Below are positions 1 to 7,936 of a stretch of 64,000 nucleotides of DNA, in pieces. Position numbers and translations under genes: made by a program. Positions within the stretch are counted from its first letter, which is position 1; each line of letters opens with the position of its first letter. The stretch lies in contig CAYNQC010000002.1 in the NCBI GenBank assembly GCA_964399235.1, positions 1 to 64,000 on the forward strand. Reading direction: 5' to 3'. The stretch comes from DASPPK01 sp964399235 (lineage in GTDB: Archaea > Thermoproteota > Bathyarchaeia > Bathyarchaeales > Bathycorpusculaceae). The notes under the pieces are model-generated. The model ran no database searches. It saw only the letters and a program-made list of their open reading frames with translations, and was not told where the DNA came from.

Positions 1-3
1 TCT

Positions 4-480
4 CTAGGTGGCGTTATCACGATCAGTGCCTGCCTTCAGGTACTTGCGCACACTATCCAGTAGTACGTTCTTTGACATGGCGATGAACTGGGCCTGGGTG
101 AGGGTGACGAACTCATCGGTGACGGTCCTCCAGCCGAAGTTAGCCGGCAGCGCGACACCATTCTGGATAGCCATGAGCACAGTGAGCATGTTGACTCTGT
201 CCGTGAGGGTGTTACCCCATAGCTTGCCGCCCACATCGACCCCAACAGTCTGGCTGGTTTCGTGAATGCGGTCAATCTCAGCCTGCCTTGAGGCCCTGCT
301 GGGAGGCTCCGCTGCTGTAGATACCCCCCCGGCCTTGAGCCATGCGTAGTATTGCTGACGGTCCCAGGAGTCGCCGATGCAGTTGACCTTGATATATTTG
401 GTGATGCCAGTCTCGGGGTCGAGTATGCCGCCGTCCAGGTTGACCACCACCATGGGATTTTGAGTGAGTTGATAGCTCAT
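4..480 (-). CDS. Tail fibre assembly-like protein (DUF4376-like)
   Basis: A 158-residue protein directly downstream of the collagen-like tail fibre gene, its ATG overlapping that gene's stop (ATGA). The first ~60 residues contain a glycine-bounded segment around 'NLDGG' and 'SWDRQQYY'; the C-terminal half has the spacing of DUF4376-type fibre-assembly proteins (alternating hydrophobic helices around 'LTDRVNML' and 'FVTLTQAQF'). Position immediately after a fibre gene is the usual place for a fibre chaperone. The family assignment is by memory of the pattern; the coding call is safe, the function is inference. Confidence 0.6.
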   Translation of the reverse strand: MSYQLTQNPMVVVNLDGGILDPETGITKYIKVNCIGDSWDRQQYYAWLKAGGVSTAAEPPSRASRQAEIDRIHETSQTVGVDVGGKLWGNTLTDRVNMLTVLMAIQNGVALPANFGWRTVTDEFVTLTQAQFIAMSKNVLLDSVRKYLKAGTDRDNAT

Positions 481-2537
481 GTGTCTATGTACCCCTCTTC
501 GTTGCCGCTAGTGTTCACCGTGGGGCTGAAGTCCGTGGTATTTCCGGTAACTATGCTTGCGTTTGTAACGGTGATAAATCCGCCCGAGGCTGCGTACAGC
601 CCGTTATTGTTGCCCAGGAAATAGCACGTAGTGTTGAAAAATGCGTACCCACCTTGATAGACGTGCCCCCCGCTGCCCGCCGCGCCACAGCACACTATGC
701 GGGTCGCTTGGATGCCGCCGTTCCGAGCCGCCATCATCCCGTAGGTGCTCCCGCCAATCCCGAGATAGTAAGACCCACCGCCGTTGAACTGCGCACCATC
801 GACAGCCCTTGCGCCATATCCCCAATTGGCGACGCCTAGGGGGCCATTCTGGGCAGCCGACATATAGGCGCCGGAAGTGGCATGAAGCCCTACATAGTTG
901 GCGCCCGCATCCCCGACGAGAACCAGATTGTATATATCGGCGAAGCCGCTACCGTTACCGGTGCACGTTATCCCACTGCAGGCGGATGCGGTGATTCTGG
1001 TTTTGGCCACCCAGATAGTGCAGACCACGTTTCCGCTCGCCTTGGAGGCATTGATGGCCTTCACATTGACTGTTACAGTCGTTGCGGCTACGGCAGTTAT
1101 TTGGTGGCAGCCGTGGAGGTACAGAGGATTTGTGCCGCCCGTCGAGCCGACGATGACGCAGTAATCGTTTGCCGACACGCCGGTAGTGCTGCCGGTATTG
1201 ATGACGTAGCTGTAATTCCCGGAGCTACCGCTGCTGCTGGCTATCGAGGTGCTCGTCAGCCCGACGGTGGTTTTCCCTTTGAGCTTGATGCGTGCAGAGT
1301 ACGGAGAATACGTATGCAGGGCTGATGAAATAGCCCAGTCTCCATCGTCAATTTCTATGGTGACGTAGGCTCCCGCATCGATGATTACGTCGGATAGCGC
1401 ATCCAGCGCGTCCTGAATCGTAGTAAAGTCTCCTCCCGAGGTCTTTACGGTGTATGTCGTATCCGCAGCGATGAACTTGCCTTGCAGTGCGGTAACGTCG
1501 CCCGAGACTTCTTCGATAGCCGCTTGGACATCCGATGCTGCGATAGTGCCCGCCGGTGTGAACGGGGTGGCGGCGGCTGACGTGTTGCCTGTAGGCCCTA
1601 CCAGTGAGGTTCCGGCAGGCCACGTTCCCGATGCCTTCGGGCCATAGATGTAGTTGGTGGTGGTGCGAATGTAGAAGTTGCCGTCTACACCCTCAGTAGT
1701 TGGCGCCGCAGTTCCGTAGAGGACGGTATTCCCGGCGGCTCCAGTTGCACCAGTGGACCCGGTAGCTCCGGTAGCGCCTTGAGGCCCGGCAGCGCCTGCA
1801 GCCCCGGTACTGCCAGTACTGCCGGTAGCGCCCGTATTCCCCGTGATGCCCTGCGGTCCGGTAGGGCCGGCAGGACCCTGTGCGCCCGTCGCGCCCGTGG
1901 ACCCTGTAGTACCGGTGTCTCCTTTAGCCCCAGTCGCTCCAATAGGCCCCTGCGCGCCCTGAGAGCCAGTATCGCCTTTATCCCCCGGTGAGCCCTGTGG
2001 TCCAGTTGGGCCTTGCGGACCAGCCGGTCCCTGCGGCCCCGTTAGCCCGGTCGCGCCTGCCTGGCCTCGCTCCCCTTGCTCGCCCTGGGGTCCTTGCAGC
2101 CCCTGAATCCCTTGAATACCCCGTGGGCCGGGGATATCCGATACCCCATCGTCCCCCTTTTCTCCAGCATCGCCTTTTTCGCCCTGGATACCCTGGAGCC
2201 CTCGGTCGCCCTGGACACCGCGCGGGCCGGTCACGCCGGCATCGAACACAACATTCAGCTCGTCATACCCAGGGGTGATGGTCACCTCTATAGGGGCGGG
2301 TTCGACGAAGGTTACCGCTATGTTCGTGTCATCAATGGCCACAGAAATAGGCGTCTCGAGACCAATAACTACGGCCAGCGTGTCCGGATCCGCGATGGAA
2401 ACGTTTACCGTGCTTTCGGTGAGACCGACCTCTAGCGGCGCCAGCTCCCCAATAGTTACGGCCAGATCAATTCCGGCATATCTTATTGTGGTCGTTAAGG
2501 CCGACGTGAAGAAGCGTGGAGTGAAGTAACTGCTCAT
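477..2537 (-). CDS. Tail fibre/spike with collagen-like Gly-X-Y domain
   Basis: 686 residues. Residues 1-103 are a beta-rich head domain likely to attach to the virion. From about residue 104 to 268 there is an almost unbroken Gly-X-Y run (GPRG, GPQG, GEKG, GATG triplets), the hallmark of phage collagen-like stalks that form trimeric rods. The remaining ~420 residues are Ser/Thr/Gly/Ala-rich and repetitive, with 'DFTTIQDALDAL' near the start of that part, a motif common at the entry of pectate-lyase-like right-handed beta-helices. It is therefore probably a trimeric receptor-binding or depolymerase spike; no catalytic residues could be assigned. Followed by the assembly-like gene with a 4-base overlap. 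Confidence 0.85.
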   Translation of the reverse strand: MSSYFTPRFFTSALTTTIRYAGIDLAVTIGELAPLEVGLTESTVNVSIADPDTLAVVIGLETPISVAIDDTNIAVTFVEPAPIEVTITPGYDELNVVFDAGVTGPRGVQGDRGLQGIQGEKGDAGEKGDDGVSDIPGPRGIQGIQGLQGPQGEQGERGQAGATGLTGPQGPAGPQGPTGPQGSPGDKGDTGSQGAQGPIGATGAKGDTGTTGSTGATGAQGPAGPTGPQGITGNTGATGSTGSTGAAGAAGPQGATGATGSTGATGAAGNTVLYGTAAPTTEGVDGNFYIRTTTNYIYGPKASGTWPAGTSLVGPTGNTSAAATPFTPAGTIAASDVQAAIEEVSGDVTALQGKFIAADTTYTVKTSGGDFTTIQDALDALSDVIIDAGAYVTIEIDDGDWAISSALHTYSPYSARIKLKGKTTVGLTSTSIASSSGSSGNYSYVINTGSTTGVSANDYCVIVGSTGGTNPLYLHGCHQITAVAATTVTVNVKAINASKASGNVVCTIWVAKTRITASACSGITCTGNGSGFADIYNLVLVGDAGANYVGLHATSGAYMSAAQNGPLGVANWGYGARAVDGAQFNGGGSYYLGIGGSTYGMMAARNGGIQATRIVCCGAAGSGGHVYQGGYAFFNTTCYFLGNNNGLYAASGGFITVTNASIVTGNTTDFSPTVNTSGNEEGYIDT

Positions 2538-3436
2538 ATAGCATCCGTGTCATAGGCGATTGCCGTCCGGTTGCCGTCTTCATCGACCGTGGCGGTGATG
2601 CGGGTCTTGGTGTCGCCCACATTGCGAATGGTGATCGTGTTGCCGCTAGCACCGGATACTTTGCCGGCCAGCGTGGCCAGGATCAACCGCATGGCCTTCC
2701 TAAGCGTAATCCCAGGCTCGATCTCCGTATCGTCAAAAATCAACGTTGCGATATCCGCTGCCGACATAAGCAACTTAGCGGTATATTCAGTGGTCGCCGC
2801 GCCCGAGCAGGCAAAGCCCCCGGTGGCGGTATAGGCCCAGTCCTTGACCAGCGCTGTGGTCGCCGTGCCGCCCGCCTTGACTCCGCCAGTGGGGGTGTAG
2901 CTCCAGGTAAGCGAGGTTTCGTACTCAATATCCAGAGTAGGAGCATAGCCGTGTTCATGGGCATTAATTTCAAGTGCTGCGGTGGGGCTAGAACCGTCAT
3001 CCTTTGTAACAATTTGTAGCGCGTTGCCAGAAACCCAGCCAGATCGGTCGATGATCTCCTGCACGACGTCGGTTACGTCAATGGATTGCCAGACCCCAGC
3101 CCACCCCTCTCCGCCGTTCGTGTCGAAGTCGGTGCCCGCCGTGGTCAGCGACCAGGTATGTGGCTTATTGTCGACGCTCGCCTGCGCTGAATCATCGGAG
3201 TCATGCGCCCTTATTTTTGAATAAACCGTACTGGTACCCGAGCGACCCCTTATTTTGAAGGTAGCCGAAGTGATGATTGCCCCGTTCGGTATGGTTACAT
3301 TTAGAAATCGCGCGTAATTAATGGACTCGATGCCATCATATATCCCTAGCATGAAGCCATCGGAGTATACCTGATTGTTGAGAACTTCCTGCCCGTCATC
3401 GGCGTTGGAAGTTACGGCGAGGTTTAACGTGGTCAT
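2534..3436 (-). CDS. Putative virion structural protein, carbohydrate-binding-like N-terminus
   Basis: 300 residues, overlapping the fibre gene by an ATGA. Residues 1-170 ('NLAVTSNADDGQEV', 'NYARFLNVTIPNGAIITSATFKIRG', then 'IDVTDVVQEIIDR') have the order of elements seen in DNRLRE-type beta-sandwich modules, which often serve as carbohydrate- or surface-binding modules. The C-terminal part has two Thr/Gly-rich stretches and ends with a short beta-rich tail. Location between fibre and small structural genes supports a tail or appendage role. The fold comment is inference. Confidence 0.6.
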   Translation of the reverse strand: MTTLNLAVTSNADDGQEVLNNQVYSDGFMLGIYDGIESINYARFLNVTIPNGAIITSATFKIRGRSGTSTVYSKIRAHDSDDSAQASVDNKPHTWSLTTAGTDFDTNGGEGWAGVWQSIDVTDVVQEIIDRSGWVSGNALQIVTKDDGSSPTAALEINAHEHGYAPTLDIEYETSLTWSYTPTGGVKAGGTATTALVKDWAYTATGGFACSGAATTEYTAKLLMSAADIATLIFDDTEIEPGITLRKAMRLILATLAGKVSGASGNTITIRNVGDTKTRITATVDEDGNRTAIAYDTDAI

Positions 3437-3442
3437 GCTGCG

Positions 3443-3862
3443 TTAGTCGCTGGTCACTGAGGCGGCGGTAATGACGGGCGTGACTTCGATCTTGTCGCCG
3501 TTGTTGGCCACGTTATAGGGGCCGTCGCTGAACTTCTCGGCCCATACCAGTTTGCCGCTGGTCCGTTGTAGCAGCATATAGCCATAGACGTTGCCCTGGG
3601 CGCCGGTGAATGTGAAGGTCTGCTTGGCGTAACTGGCTGACGTCGGAGAGCCGCCGGTCACCGTCCAATTAGCGGCGGTCAGTTCAACCAGCGCGTACCC
3701 ATAGGTATCGTTGGCGATCTCGGTGAAGCTGGCCTCGGTATTGGTGTTCGCCATCGTGGCGTTGTTGGTGAACAGGCACAGGTCCAGGTCTTGCGGCGCA
3801 GTGTGGTTTAAGACGGCTTTAAGAGCGAGCACTTCGCCCTGGTTCGGCATGACTATACTCAT
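3443..3862 (-). CDS. Small putative tail/appendage structural protein
   Basis: 139 residues, start ATG preceded by AGGA about 6-9 bases upstream. The sequence is beta-rich with many Thr, Ala, Asn and Gly ('FTFTGAQGNVYGYML') and no transmembrane segment. Proteins of this size and composition sit next to tail fibre genes in many phages, where they act as minor appendage proteins. I do not recognise a named family with confidence. Confidence 0.6.
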   Translation of the reverse strand: MSIVMPNQGEVLALKAVLNHTAPQDLDLCLFTNNATMANTNTEASFTEIANDTYGYALVELTAANWTVTGGSPTSASYAKQTFTFTGAQGNVYGYMLLQRTSGKLVWAEKFSDGPYNVANNGDKIEVTPVITAASVTSD

Positions 3863-3887
3863 GGCAGTTCCTGTGTTTCTATAGCTG

Positions 3888-4262
3888 TTATTCGGGGACT
3901 CTTAGCGTCAGGTCAGCCAGGATCTTTATCTTTCCTAACTGGATCGTCTTCACTGTATCGGGGATGGGAGGGGTGTTCGGAATCTTGATCTGAATGTCGC
4001 GGTACGCAAAACCGGGAATTAAGTCGGCGGTAGCGGAAGCCGGGATCGGCAGCGTGGCGATGCCGCCAGTGGCATCAGCGCCGGAGGGGACTGTGTAGTC
4101 CACTTGTAACTGCGCATCCGCATCCGCGTCGGTCGCGTCGGTCTTGATCGTTATCGAGATGACCCAACCAGTAATATCGTACGGGGTATCAGTCCCCGCA
4201 TGCTTGAAGGTTATGGTTCTGGAGTACGAATCCCCCCGCACCCATTCTTCGATAGCTGTCAT
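3888..4262 (-). CDS. Putative virion protein, beta-sandwich type
   Basis: 124 residues from the ATG at 4262, chosen over an upstream ATG at 4286 because GGGAG lies 6 bases before it. Reads 'EWVRGDSYSRTITFKHAGTDTPYDITGW', the order seen in small phage baseplate or fibre-associated proteins that begin with a DUF-type 'rGDt....t....dG.p.DLTG' strand pattern. It is the first gene after a strong terminator, so the fibre block may have its own promoter nearby. Exact role unknown. Confidence 0.55.
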   Translation of the reverse strand: MTAIEEWVRGDSYSRTITFKHAGTDTPYDITGWVISITIKTDATDADADAQLQVDYTVPSGADATGGIATLPIPASATADLIPGFAYRDIQIKIPNTPPIPDTVKTIQLGKIKILADLTLRVPE

Positions 4263-4301
4263 GTGATACTCCCATAACGTCATCACGACGTGGAAAATAA
4301 A

Positions 4302-4320
4302 TAGGCGGCAGCGCCGCCTA
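4302..4320 (-). terminator. Rho-independent terminator for the leftward operon
   Basis: Perfect 8-bp stem TAGGCGGC / GCCGCCTA with a 3-base AGC loop; on the minus strand it is followed by a T-rich run (TTTATTTT, 4293-4300). It lies after the secreted-protein gene at 4370 and before the fibre block, so it separates the two transcription units, at least partly. Confidence 0.85.
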
Positions 4321-4369
4321 GATAATATAGCAATCTCTTGGTAGTTATGTAACAGAAGAGGCTATCCGC

Positions 4370-4747
4370 CTATGGAACGTAGACCCATTTCCCATCCTGA
4401 AGCTTGTACAGCAACGGCTTAACAGCATAGAACCGGCGAGTATCCTGGGTGGGTTGCCGGCGGTCCAGGTAAAATGGCGCAGACGAGGCGCTTATCCCGG
4501 AGGCATTGCGAGCCTGCACCGTGATGGTTCGCTCACCACCCAGATTCCCCACGTCATAGCGCAGCAGCCATAGGTTGTTCGCTGATTTGACAGCAGGCAC
4601 CACTACGGGATTTGGCATCCCGCTAACCGACACCACAAACTCTTTTGGAGCCCCAGGCCCGTCCGGGTATGGGTTTGCCGTCAAGACTGGGGCCGCTAAG
4701 GCTGCATTTGCTAGCAGCATTCCAGCAATTAGCGTCAAATGTTTCAT
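4370..4747 (-). CDS. Secreted protein with Sec signal peptide, Ig-like fold
   Basis: 125 residues. Residues 1-18 form a clear signal peptide (Lys near the start, hydrophobic 'LTLIAGMLL', Ala-X-Ala cleavage site 'ALAAP'). The mature part is a small beta-sandwich-like domain ('ERTITVQARNASGISASSAPFYL') resembling bacterial fibronectin/Ig-type repeats. A phage protein exported to the periplasm could modify the envelope or exclude other phages; that is inference. It resembles in design the secreted protein encoded at 5209-5589. The last gene before the terminator at 4302. Confidence 0.65.
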   Translation of the reverse strand: MKHLTLIAGMLLANAALAAPVLTANPYPDGPGAPKEFVVSVSGMPNPVVVPAVKSANNLWLLRYDVGNLGGERTITVQARNASGISASSAPFYLDRRQPTQDTRRFYAVKPLLYKLQDGKWVYVP

Positions 4748-4759
4748 GTCACCCTCCCA

Positions 4760-4984
4760 TCACAAATTGGTTGGTTCGTATTCAGCGATAGGGATATTAG
4801 CGTCCACTGCCTGGTGCTCTTCCTGTATGGCTCTCGACATAGCGTAGTAGGCGTCCAGGCAATCACCAAGATAAGCGGCCAGAATATAGTCTGGAGTGTT
4901 CGTTTTGTTGTCAATGTAGTGCGTATTCATGACGCTGGAGAGCCCCAATAAAAGGGCCGGGTTGGTGAGTTTGTATTCGCTCAT
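4760..4984 (-). CDS. Small hypothetical protein
   Basis: 74 residues starting at the ATG at 4984, which has GGAGGAG six bases upstream; a further upstream in-frame ATG lacks this site. Mostly helical, acidic, with 'NPALLLGLSSVMNTHYIDNKTN' and an alanine/tyrosine-rich central helix. No transmembrane segment or known motif. Sits between the Acb2-like gene and a secreted protein in the same operon. Confidence 0.6.
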   Translation of the reverse strand: MSEYKLTNPALLLGLSSVMNTHYIDNKTNTPDYILAAYLGDCLDAYYAMSRAIQEEHQAVDANIPIAEYEPTNL

Positions 4985-4996
4985 GCGCTCCTCCAT

Positions 4997-5212
4997 TTAA
5001 AACGTAGTGGGTTTGGCGATCGCCCTAACCAGCGCCATCAGGCCGGTCTGGAGGTCGGTGGCGCCAATCTCTACCCAGCGCTGATCACAATAGGGAGTCT
5101 CCCGCAACTGATCCACCATTCCGCCGAGCTTGACCCCCACATGCTTGAGCGAATTGATCAGCTCTACATCAACAGCATCAAGTTGGCGATAGCCAGTAAT
5201 GGGGACGCTCAT
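4997..5212 (-). CDS. Candidate Acb2/Tad1-hairpin family cyclic nucleotide sponge
   Basis: 71 residues from the ATG at 5212, which overlaps the preceding stop (ATGA). The protein has the short, all-helical pattern I associate with the Acb2/Tad1 hairpin family: an N-terminal 'GYRQLDAVDVELIN' segment, a long central helix, 'DQRWVEIGATDLQTG' and a C-terminal 'MALVRAIAKP'. Acb2 proteins are about 70-95 residues and, as hexamers, bind and sequester cyclic di- and trinucleotides, blocking CBASS and related signalling defences. Length, segment order and location among small accessory genes fit. Assignment is from memory of the family, so a profile search is needed to fix it. Confidence 0.6.
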   Translation of the reverse strand: MSVPITGYRQLDAVDVELINSLKHVGVKLGGMVDQLRETPYCDQRWVEIGATDLQTGLMALVRAIAKPTTF

Positions 5213-5589
5213 TGCAACTTCAGCCCAACTGGCGCCGCAGGAGGCTCGGATGCCACGACTTTGCTTGCTTCGTTGGACCACGGACTGCATTCGTCGGCCG
5301 ACTGTGGGGGCACAGTGAAGGTGCCAGGCCGGCAGGCCTTGATCCGCCCAGTAACGGTAGTCCCGGTGCGCCCTGCCAGATCTATGGTGTAGGTGGTGGC
5401 GGTAATGGGGGTTATGGCGGGCGAGGCGGCATAGGTCCCGGAGCCCATCTTGGTCTCTAAAATAAATTTGTTGGCCCCGGTATTCTGGGTACTGTTGACA
5501 GGATAGGCGTCCCACTGAAAGGTGACGACGGGGGCGGCGGAGACGAGGGTAGGAACAAACAGGGCTAGAACAATCAGGATGTACTTCAT
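5209..5589 (-). CDS. Secreted fibronectin-like protein
   Basis: 126 residues from the ATG at 5589, coupled to the preceding stop as TAATG. Residues 1-19 form a Sec signal peptide with a valine/leucine-rich core ending 'SAAP'. The mature region ('FQWDAYP', 'NKFILETKMGSGTY', 'TIDLAGRTGTTVTGRIKAC', 'CSPWSNEASKVV') is typical of fibronectin type III-like domains; two cysteines near the C-terminus may form a disulfide in the periplasm. Phage function unknown; surface or periplasmic action is likely. Confidence 0.65.
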   Translation of the reverse strand: MKYILIVLALFVPTLVSAAPVVTFQWDAYPVNSTQNTGANKFILETKMGSGTYAASPAITPITATTYTIDLAGRTGTTVTGRIKACRPGTFTVPPQSADECSPWSNEASKVVASEPPAAPVGLKLQ

Positions 5590-5969
5590 TATGGTATCCA
5601 TAAATGGTAGGAGAACACCGGGATTATCCAATCCGGCCACTCCTGTCTTGCAAACAGCACCAAACCTCTGATGGTGCGCGTGTCGGCCCCATCCCTGACC
5701 AATTCGGCGCGCGCCGCGTTCATGCTTTTCCCGGTAGTGAACACATCATCAACAATAAGTAGTGTGCGAGCCTTTGGGGATTCGTGGCGCCTTAATTTAG
5801 CGGCCAGTCTGAGCCCGCCATTGGGTATTCCGATTACCCGATGAAACTTGAAAGCAGAGTGAATTATATAAGTGAAGGTCTCTAAGTCTTGGTCGGTTAG
5901 ATCGTCACACTCTATTTTCCAAGTGAGCGTTTTGTCGGCGTGAGACTGAAAGACCTTCCGGTTAAACAC
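5589..5969 (-). CDS. Phosphoribosyltransferase-like protein (type I PRTase)
   Basis: 126 residues. Residues ~89-100 read 'TLLIVDDVFTTGKSM', matching the PRPP-binding loop of type I phosphoribosyltransferases: two acidic residues followed by T-T-G-K/S. Upstream 'IIHSAFKFHRVIGIPNGGLRLA' corresponds to the strand and loop before it. At 126 residues it is shorter than cellular orotate or hypoxanthine PRTases, so it is either a minimal enzyme or a PRTase-fold accessory protein. Substrate base cannot be told. Lies beside the Acb2-like gene, which suggests a nucleotide-related accessory role. Confidence 0.75.
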   Translation of the reverse strand: MFNRKVFQSHADKTLTWKIECDDLTDQDLETFTYIIHSAFKFHRVIGIPNGGLRLAAKLRRHESPKARTLLIVDDVFTTGKSMNAARAELVRDGADTRTIRGLVLFARQEWPDWIIPVFSYHLWIP

Positions 5970-5975
5970 AGAGGC

Positions 5976-6302
5976 TTACGGGCCAGAGGCTTCAGCATCC
6001 GGCACGATGTCATCCAGAGCTTGGGCTTGAGCAGTCAGGGCGGCCAGGGCGGCATCCGCTTCTGGAGTCAGAGCGATATTAGCCAGCGCTAGCTGTAGCG
6101 CATCAATCTTGGCCAGGATCTCAGCCTTGGCTTTGGTGAGTTGGTTATCGACCGAGACCAGGGTCGCGGCTAGTTCATTGAGTTGAGTCATGACATTCTC
6201 CACACGATTCGGCAAGTGCACCCACTTGGATAAATCGCCATCCCCGACGGGCAGCACAATGATCGGGGTTTGCGTATCAATAGTAATCTTCATAGTATAC
6301 AT
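5976..6302 (-). CDS. Coiled-coil hypothetical protein
   Basis: 108 residues from the ATG at 6302, with AGGAG seven bases upstream; the longer frame to 6365 has no such site. An N-terminal beta-strand pair is followed by a long alanine/leucine-rich heptad stretch (roughly residues 38-95, 'QLNELAATLV...LTKAKAEILAKIDALQLALANI'-type periodicity) that should form a coiled coil. No catalytic motif. Function unknown. Confidence 0.6.
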   Translation of the reverse strand: MYTMKITIDTQTPIIVLPVGDGDLSKWVHLPNRVENVMTQLNELAATLVSVDNQLTKAKAEILAKIDALQLALANIALTPEADAALAALTAQAQALDDIVPDAEASGP

Positions 6303-6364
6303 CGTTGTACTCCTGGCGCCCCAGCGCCTAAACCTCGACAGTAAAGGCTCCAGGAATGCACACA

Positions 6365-6691
6365 TCAGTATTCAAACGTTAGCAGACTATCCCGGTATTG
6401 CTTCTCCAGAGACTGGCAGGCGCTGGTATAGGTAGCAAATTTGTCTAGGTTTTTGTGGATCAGGTCGGGACATGCCTTGAAGGTATGTCGATCTTTGGGA
6501 AGGTTCACCCGGGCGGCGATCGCGGCCAGGGCGGTATCCAGCACATGGTTGGTGATCTCTAAAGTCTCTCTGATCTCCATAGGCGTCTTACCATTGCAGA
6601 GCAGCTCCACAATTCTAAGTCCGATAAGCTCCTTGGGGTTTGCGGTTGCCCAACCAGATTGGGCCTCTTCTAAAATTTTAAGGGTATCCAC
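6365..6691 (-). CDS. Hypothetical protein, possible HTH
   Basis: 108 residues, all-helical. The segment 'NGKTPMEIRETLEITNHVLDTAL' (about residues 33-55) has the spacing of a helix-turn-helix, as in sigma-like or terminase-like DNA-binding folds, but the match is weak. The C-terminal half is charged with two cysteines. Stop and start of neighbours are 0-2 bases apart, consistent with translation in one operon with the lysis genes. Confidence 0.5.
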   Translation of the reverse strand: MDTLKILEEAQSGWATANPKELIGLRIVELLCNGKTPMEIRETLEITNHVLDTALAAIAARVNLPKDRHTFKACPDLIHKNLDKFATYTSACQSLEKQYRDSLLTFEY

Positions 6692-6692
6692 G

Positions 6693-6989
6693 CTATTGAC
6701 CTGGCTGTGTTGATTGGATGATCGCAGTAAGAACTCTCACTTGCTCACGCAATATCTTATCACGAACAGCCAGTCTTTTGTAGGCGTCAGGGGTGATACA
6801 TAGCTGATTATTTACCAGTTTAAACTCATCACGGTTGACCACGGGCAGGTCTTGCATGGGCGGGGCATCGAGGGGGATCACCACGTACTCTTTTTGGGTG
6901 GCCGCACACCCGCATAGCATGACAAAGACCGTGATGGAGAAGATCGCGAATGTCAGCCACCAGGTTATCCGTCTCCAGTCCATGATCAT
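6693..6989 (-). CDS. Outer-membrane spanin candidate (Rz1-like lipoprotein)
   Basis: 98 residues. A hydrophobic N-terminal segment (residues 8-25) ends in the lipobox L-C-G-C with the acceptor Cys at residue 28, so the protein should be a lipoprotein. The mature part holds 'VVIPLDAPPMQDLPVV', proline-rich as in o-spanins, then a helical C-terminus. Start at 6989 is supported by GGGGAG eight bases upstream. Together with the membrane-anchored coiled-coil protein at 7198-7449 it probably fuses inner and outer membranes at lysis. Longer than many Rz1 proteins; spanin identity is inference from topology and context. Confidence 0.55.
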   Translation of the reverse strand: MIMDWRRITWWLTFAIFSITVFVMLCGCAATQKEYVVIPLDAPPMQDLPVVNRDEFKLVNNQLCITPDAYKRLAVRDKILREQVRVLTAIIQSTQPGQ

Positions 6990-7201
6990 GCCAGCGACTC
7001 CCCACTATACCGGCACCATGCCATCCTGGCCTGCAACCACGCCTTGGTATAGCGCTGCACAGCGACTGCTTGTGGCTCCTGAAAGAACCCCGCCGAGACC
7101 TCTTCGAACTCAGCCGCCAGCAGGCGCAGCTCGTGGTCTGTCTCCAGCCCATCCTCATCCGCCCGTTCTCGCATTCGTCGCACCAGGTGGGGGTTGTTCA
7201 T
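6986..7201 (-). CDS. Small hypothetical protein
   Basis: 71 residues between the two spanin candidates, overlapping both by 4 bases. Charged and helical ('RRMRERADEDGLETDHELRLLAAEFEEVSAG', 'YTKAWLQARMAWCRYSG'). No membrane segment. Overlapping starts and stops argue that it is translated; the role is unknown. Confidence 0.6.
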   Translation of the reverse strand: MNNPHLVRRMRERADEDGLETDHELRLLAAEFEEVSAGFFQEPQAVAVQRYTKAWLQARMAWCRYSGESLA

Positions 7202-7449
7202 CGCTTGCTCTCGAAGTCCTTGGGGACGTCTGGGTTAGGGGGATCTCCAAGCTCTTTATCGGCAAGGGCTCTGGCATCCTCGGCGGCTTTTCTGGTCTTC
7301 TCCAGCATATTGAGTGCGTAGTTGGAGCGTTCAGTTTCGGCTCGTGCCGCGTCATAATCTTTGCGGACATTGCGCGCCTTCTGAAATCCGATCGCGCCGC
7401 CCAATAGACCGATAATTCCAAGCAGTATGCCTATCAATCCAGTTGTCAT
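7198..7449 (-). CDS. Inner-membrane spanin candidate (Rz-like)
   Basis: 83 residues from the ATG at 7449. Residues 3-19 form one glycine/leucine/isoleucine-rich transmembrane helix with the N-terminus out, followed by a long charged helical region (residues 22-70, 'KARNVRKDYDAARAETERSNYALNML') ending in a Pro-rich tail. One N-terminal anchor plus periplasmic coiled coil is the i-spanin design. The o-spanin candidate lies one gene downstream. Lacks an obvious sequence signature, so the call rests on topology and lysis-cassette context. Confidence 0.6.
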   Translation of the reverse strand: MTTGLIGILLGIIGLLGGAIGFQKARNVRKDYDAARAETERSNYALNMLEKTRKAAEDARALADKELGDPPNPDVPKDFESKR

Positions 7450-7676
7450 GACTCGCCCCCCGTGATTGGTACCATATTCCTGACAGCTTTTTTGATTACC
7501 CGGCGCCAGCACCGGTTGGCCTCAGAAACAGTCATTGTGCCATTGCCATACAGCCGCATGACGGAGTTGATGTCGTGCTGCAGGTAGGCCAGCATATCTG
7601 GGTCCTCTATTCGATATCCATGCTCGAACAATTGCTCATCCAGGGGCGGGACGCACGCACCAACACGAATCTGCAT
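7446..7676 (-). CDS. Small hypothetical protein
   Basis: 76 residues, overlapping neighbours by ATGA-type junctions on both sides, so very likely translated as part of the operon. Contains 'YLQHDINSVMRLYGNGTMTVSEANRCWRRVIKK', a helical arrangement without known motif. Confidence 0.55.
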   Translation of the reverse strand: MQIRVGACVPPLDEQLFEHGYRIEDPDMLAYLQHDINSVMRLYGNGTMTVSEANRCWRRVIKKAVRNMVPITGGES

Positions 7677-7936
7677 CAGTTGAGCGACTCCTTGCGGTAG
7701 AGTATGGACATGACGCGATTGAACAGTTCTTGAATGACTTCCAGAGCCGTCTCCCCCTCAAGTAGTCCGTCCTGCACCAACGCATCAACGTGCCCAATAC
7801 GGGCCACCAGGAGATTAACAGCATCCGGATCGGCCGAGCAAAACCCCCTGCTCTCAAACTGCTCAAGCACAGTTGCTGCCGGGTCCGAGAAGTCAATGTT
7901 GAAGCTTTCCTCATCGCTGGACATGTTGACAATCAT
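7676..7936 (-). CDS. Small acidic hypothetical protein
   Basis: 86 residues, acidic at the N-terminus ('SSDEESFNIDFSD'), helical afterwards ('VNLLVARIGHVDALVQDGLLEGETALEVIQELFN'). One-base overlap with the next gene's start. No family recognised. Confidence 0.55.
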   Translation of the reverse strand: MIVNMSSDEESFNIDFSDPAATVLEQFESRGFCSADPDAVNLLVARIGHVDALVQDGLLEGETALEVIQELFNRVMSILYRKESLN

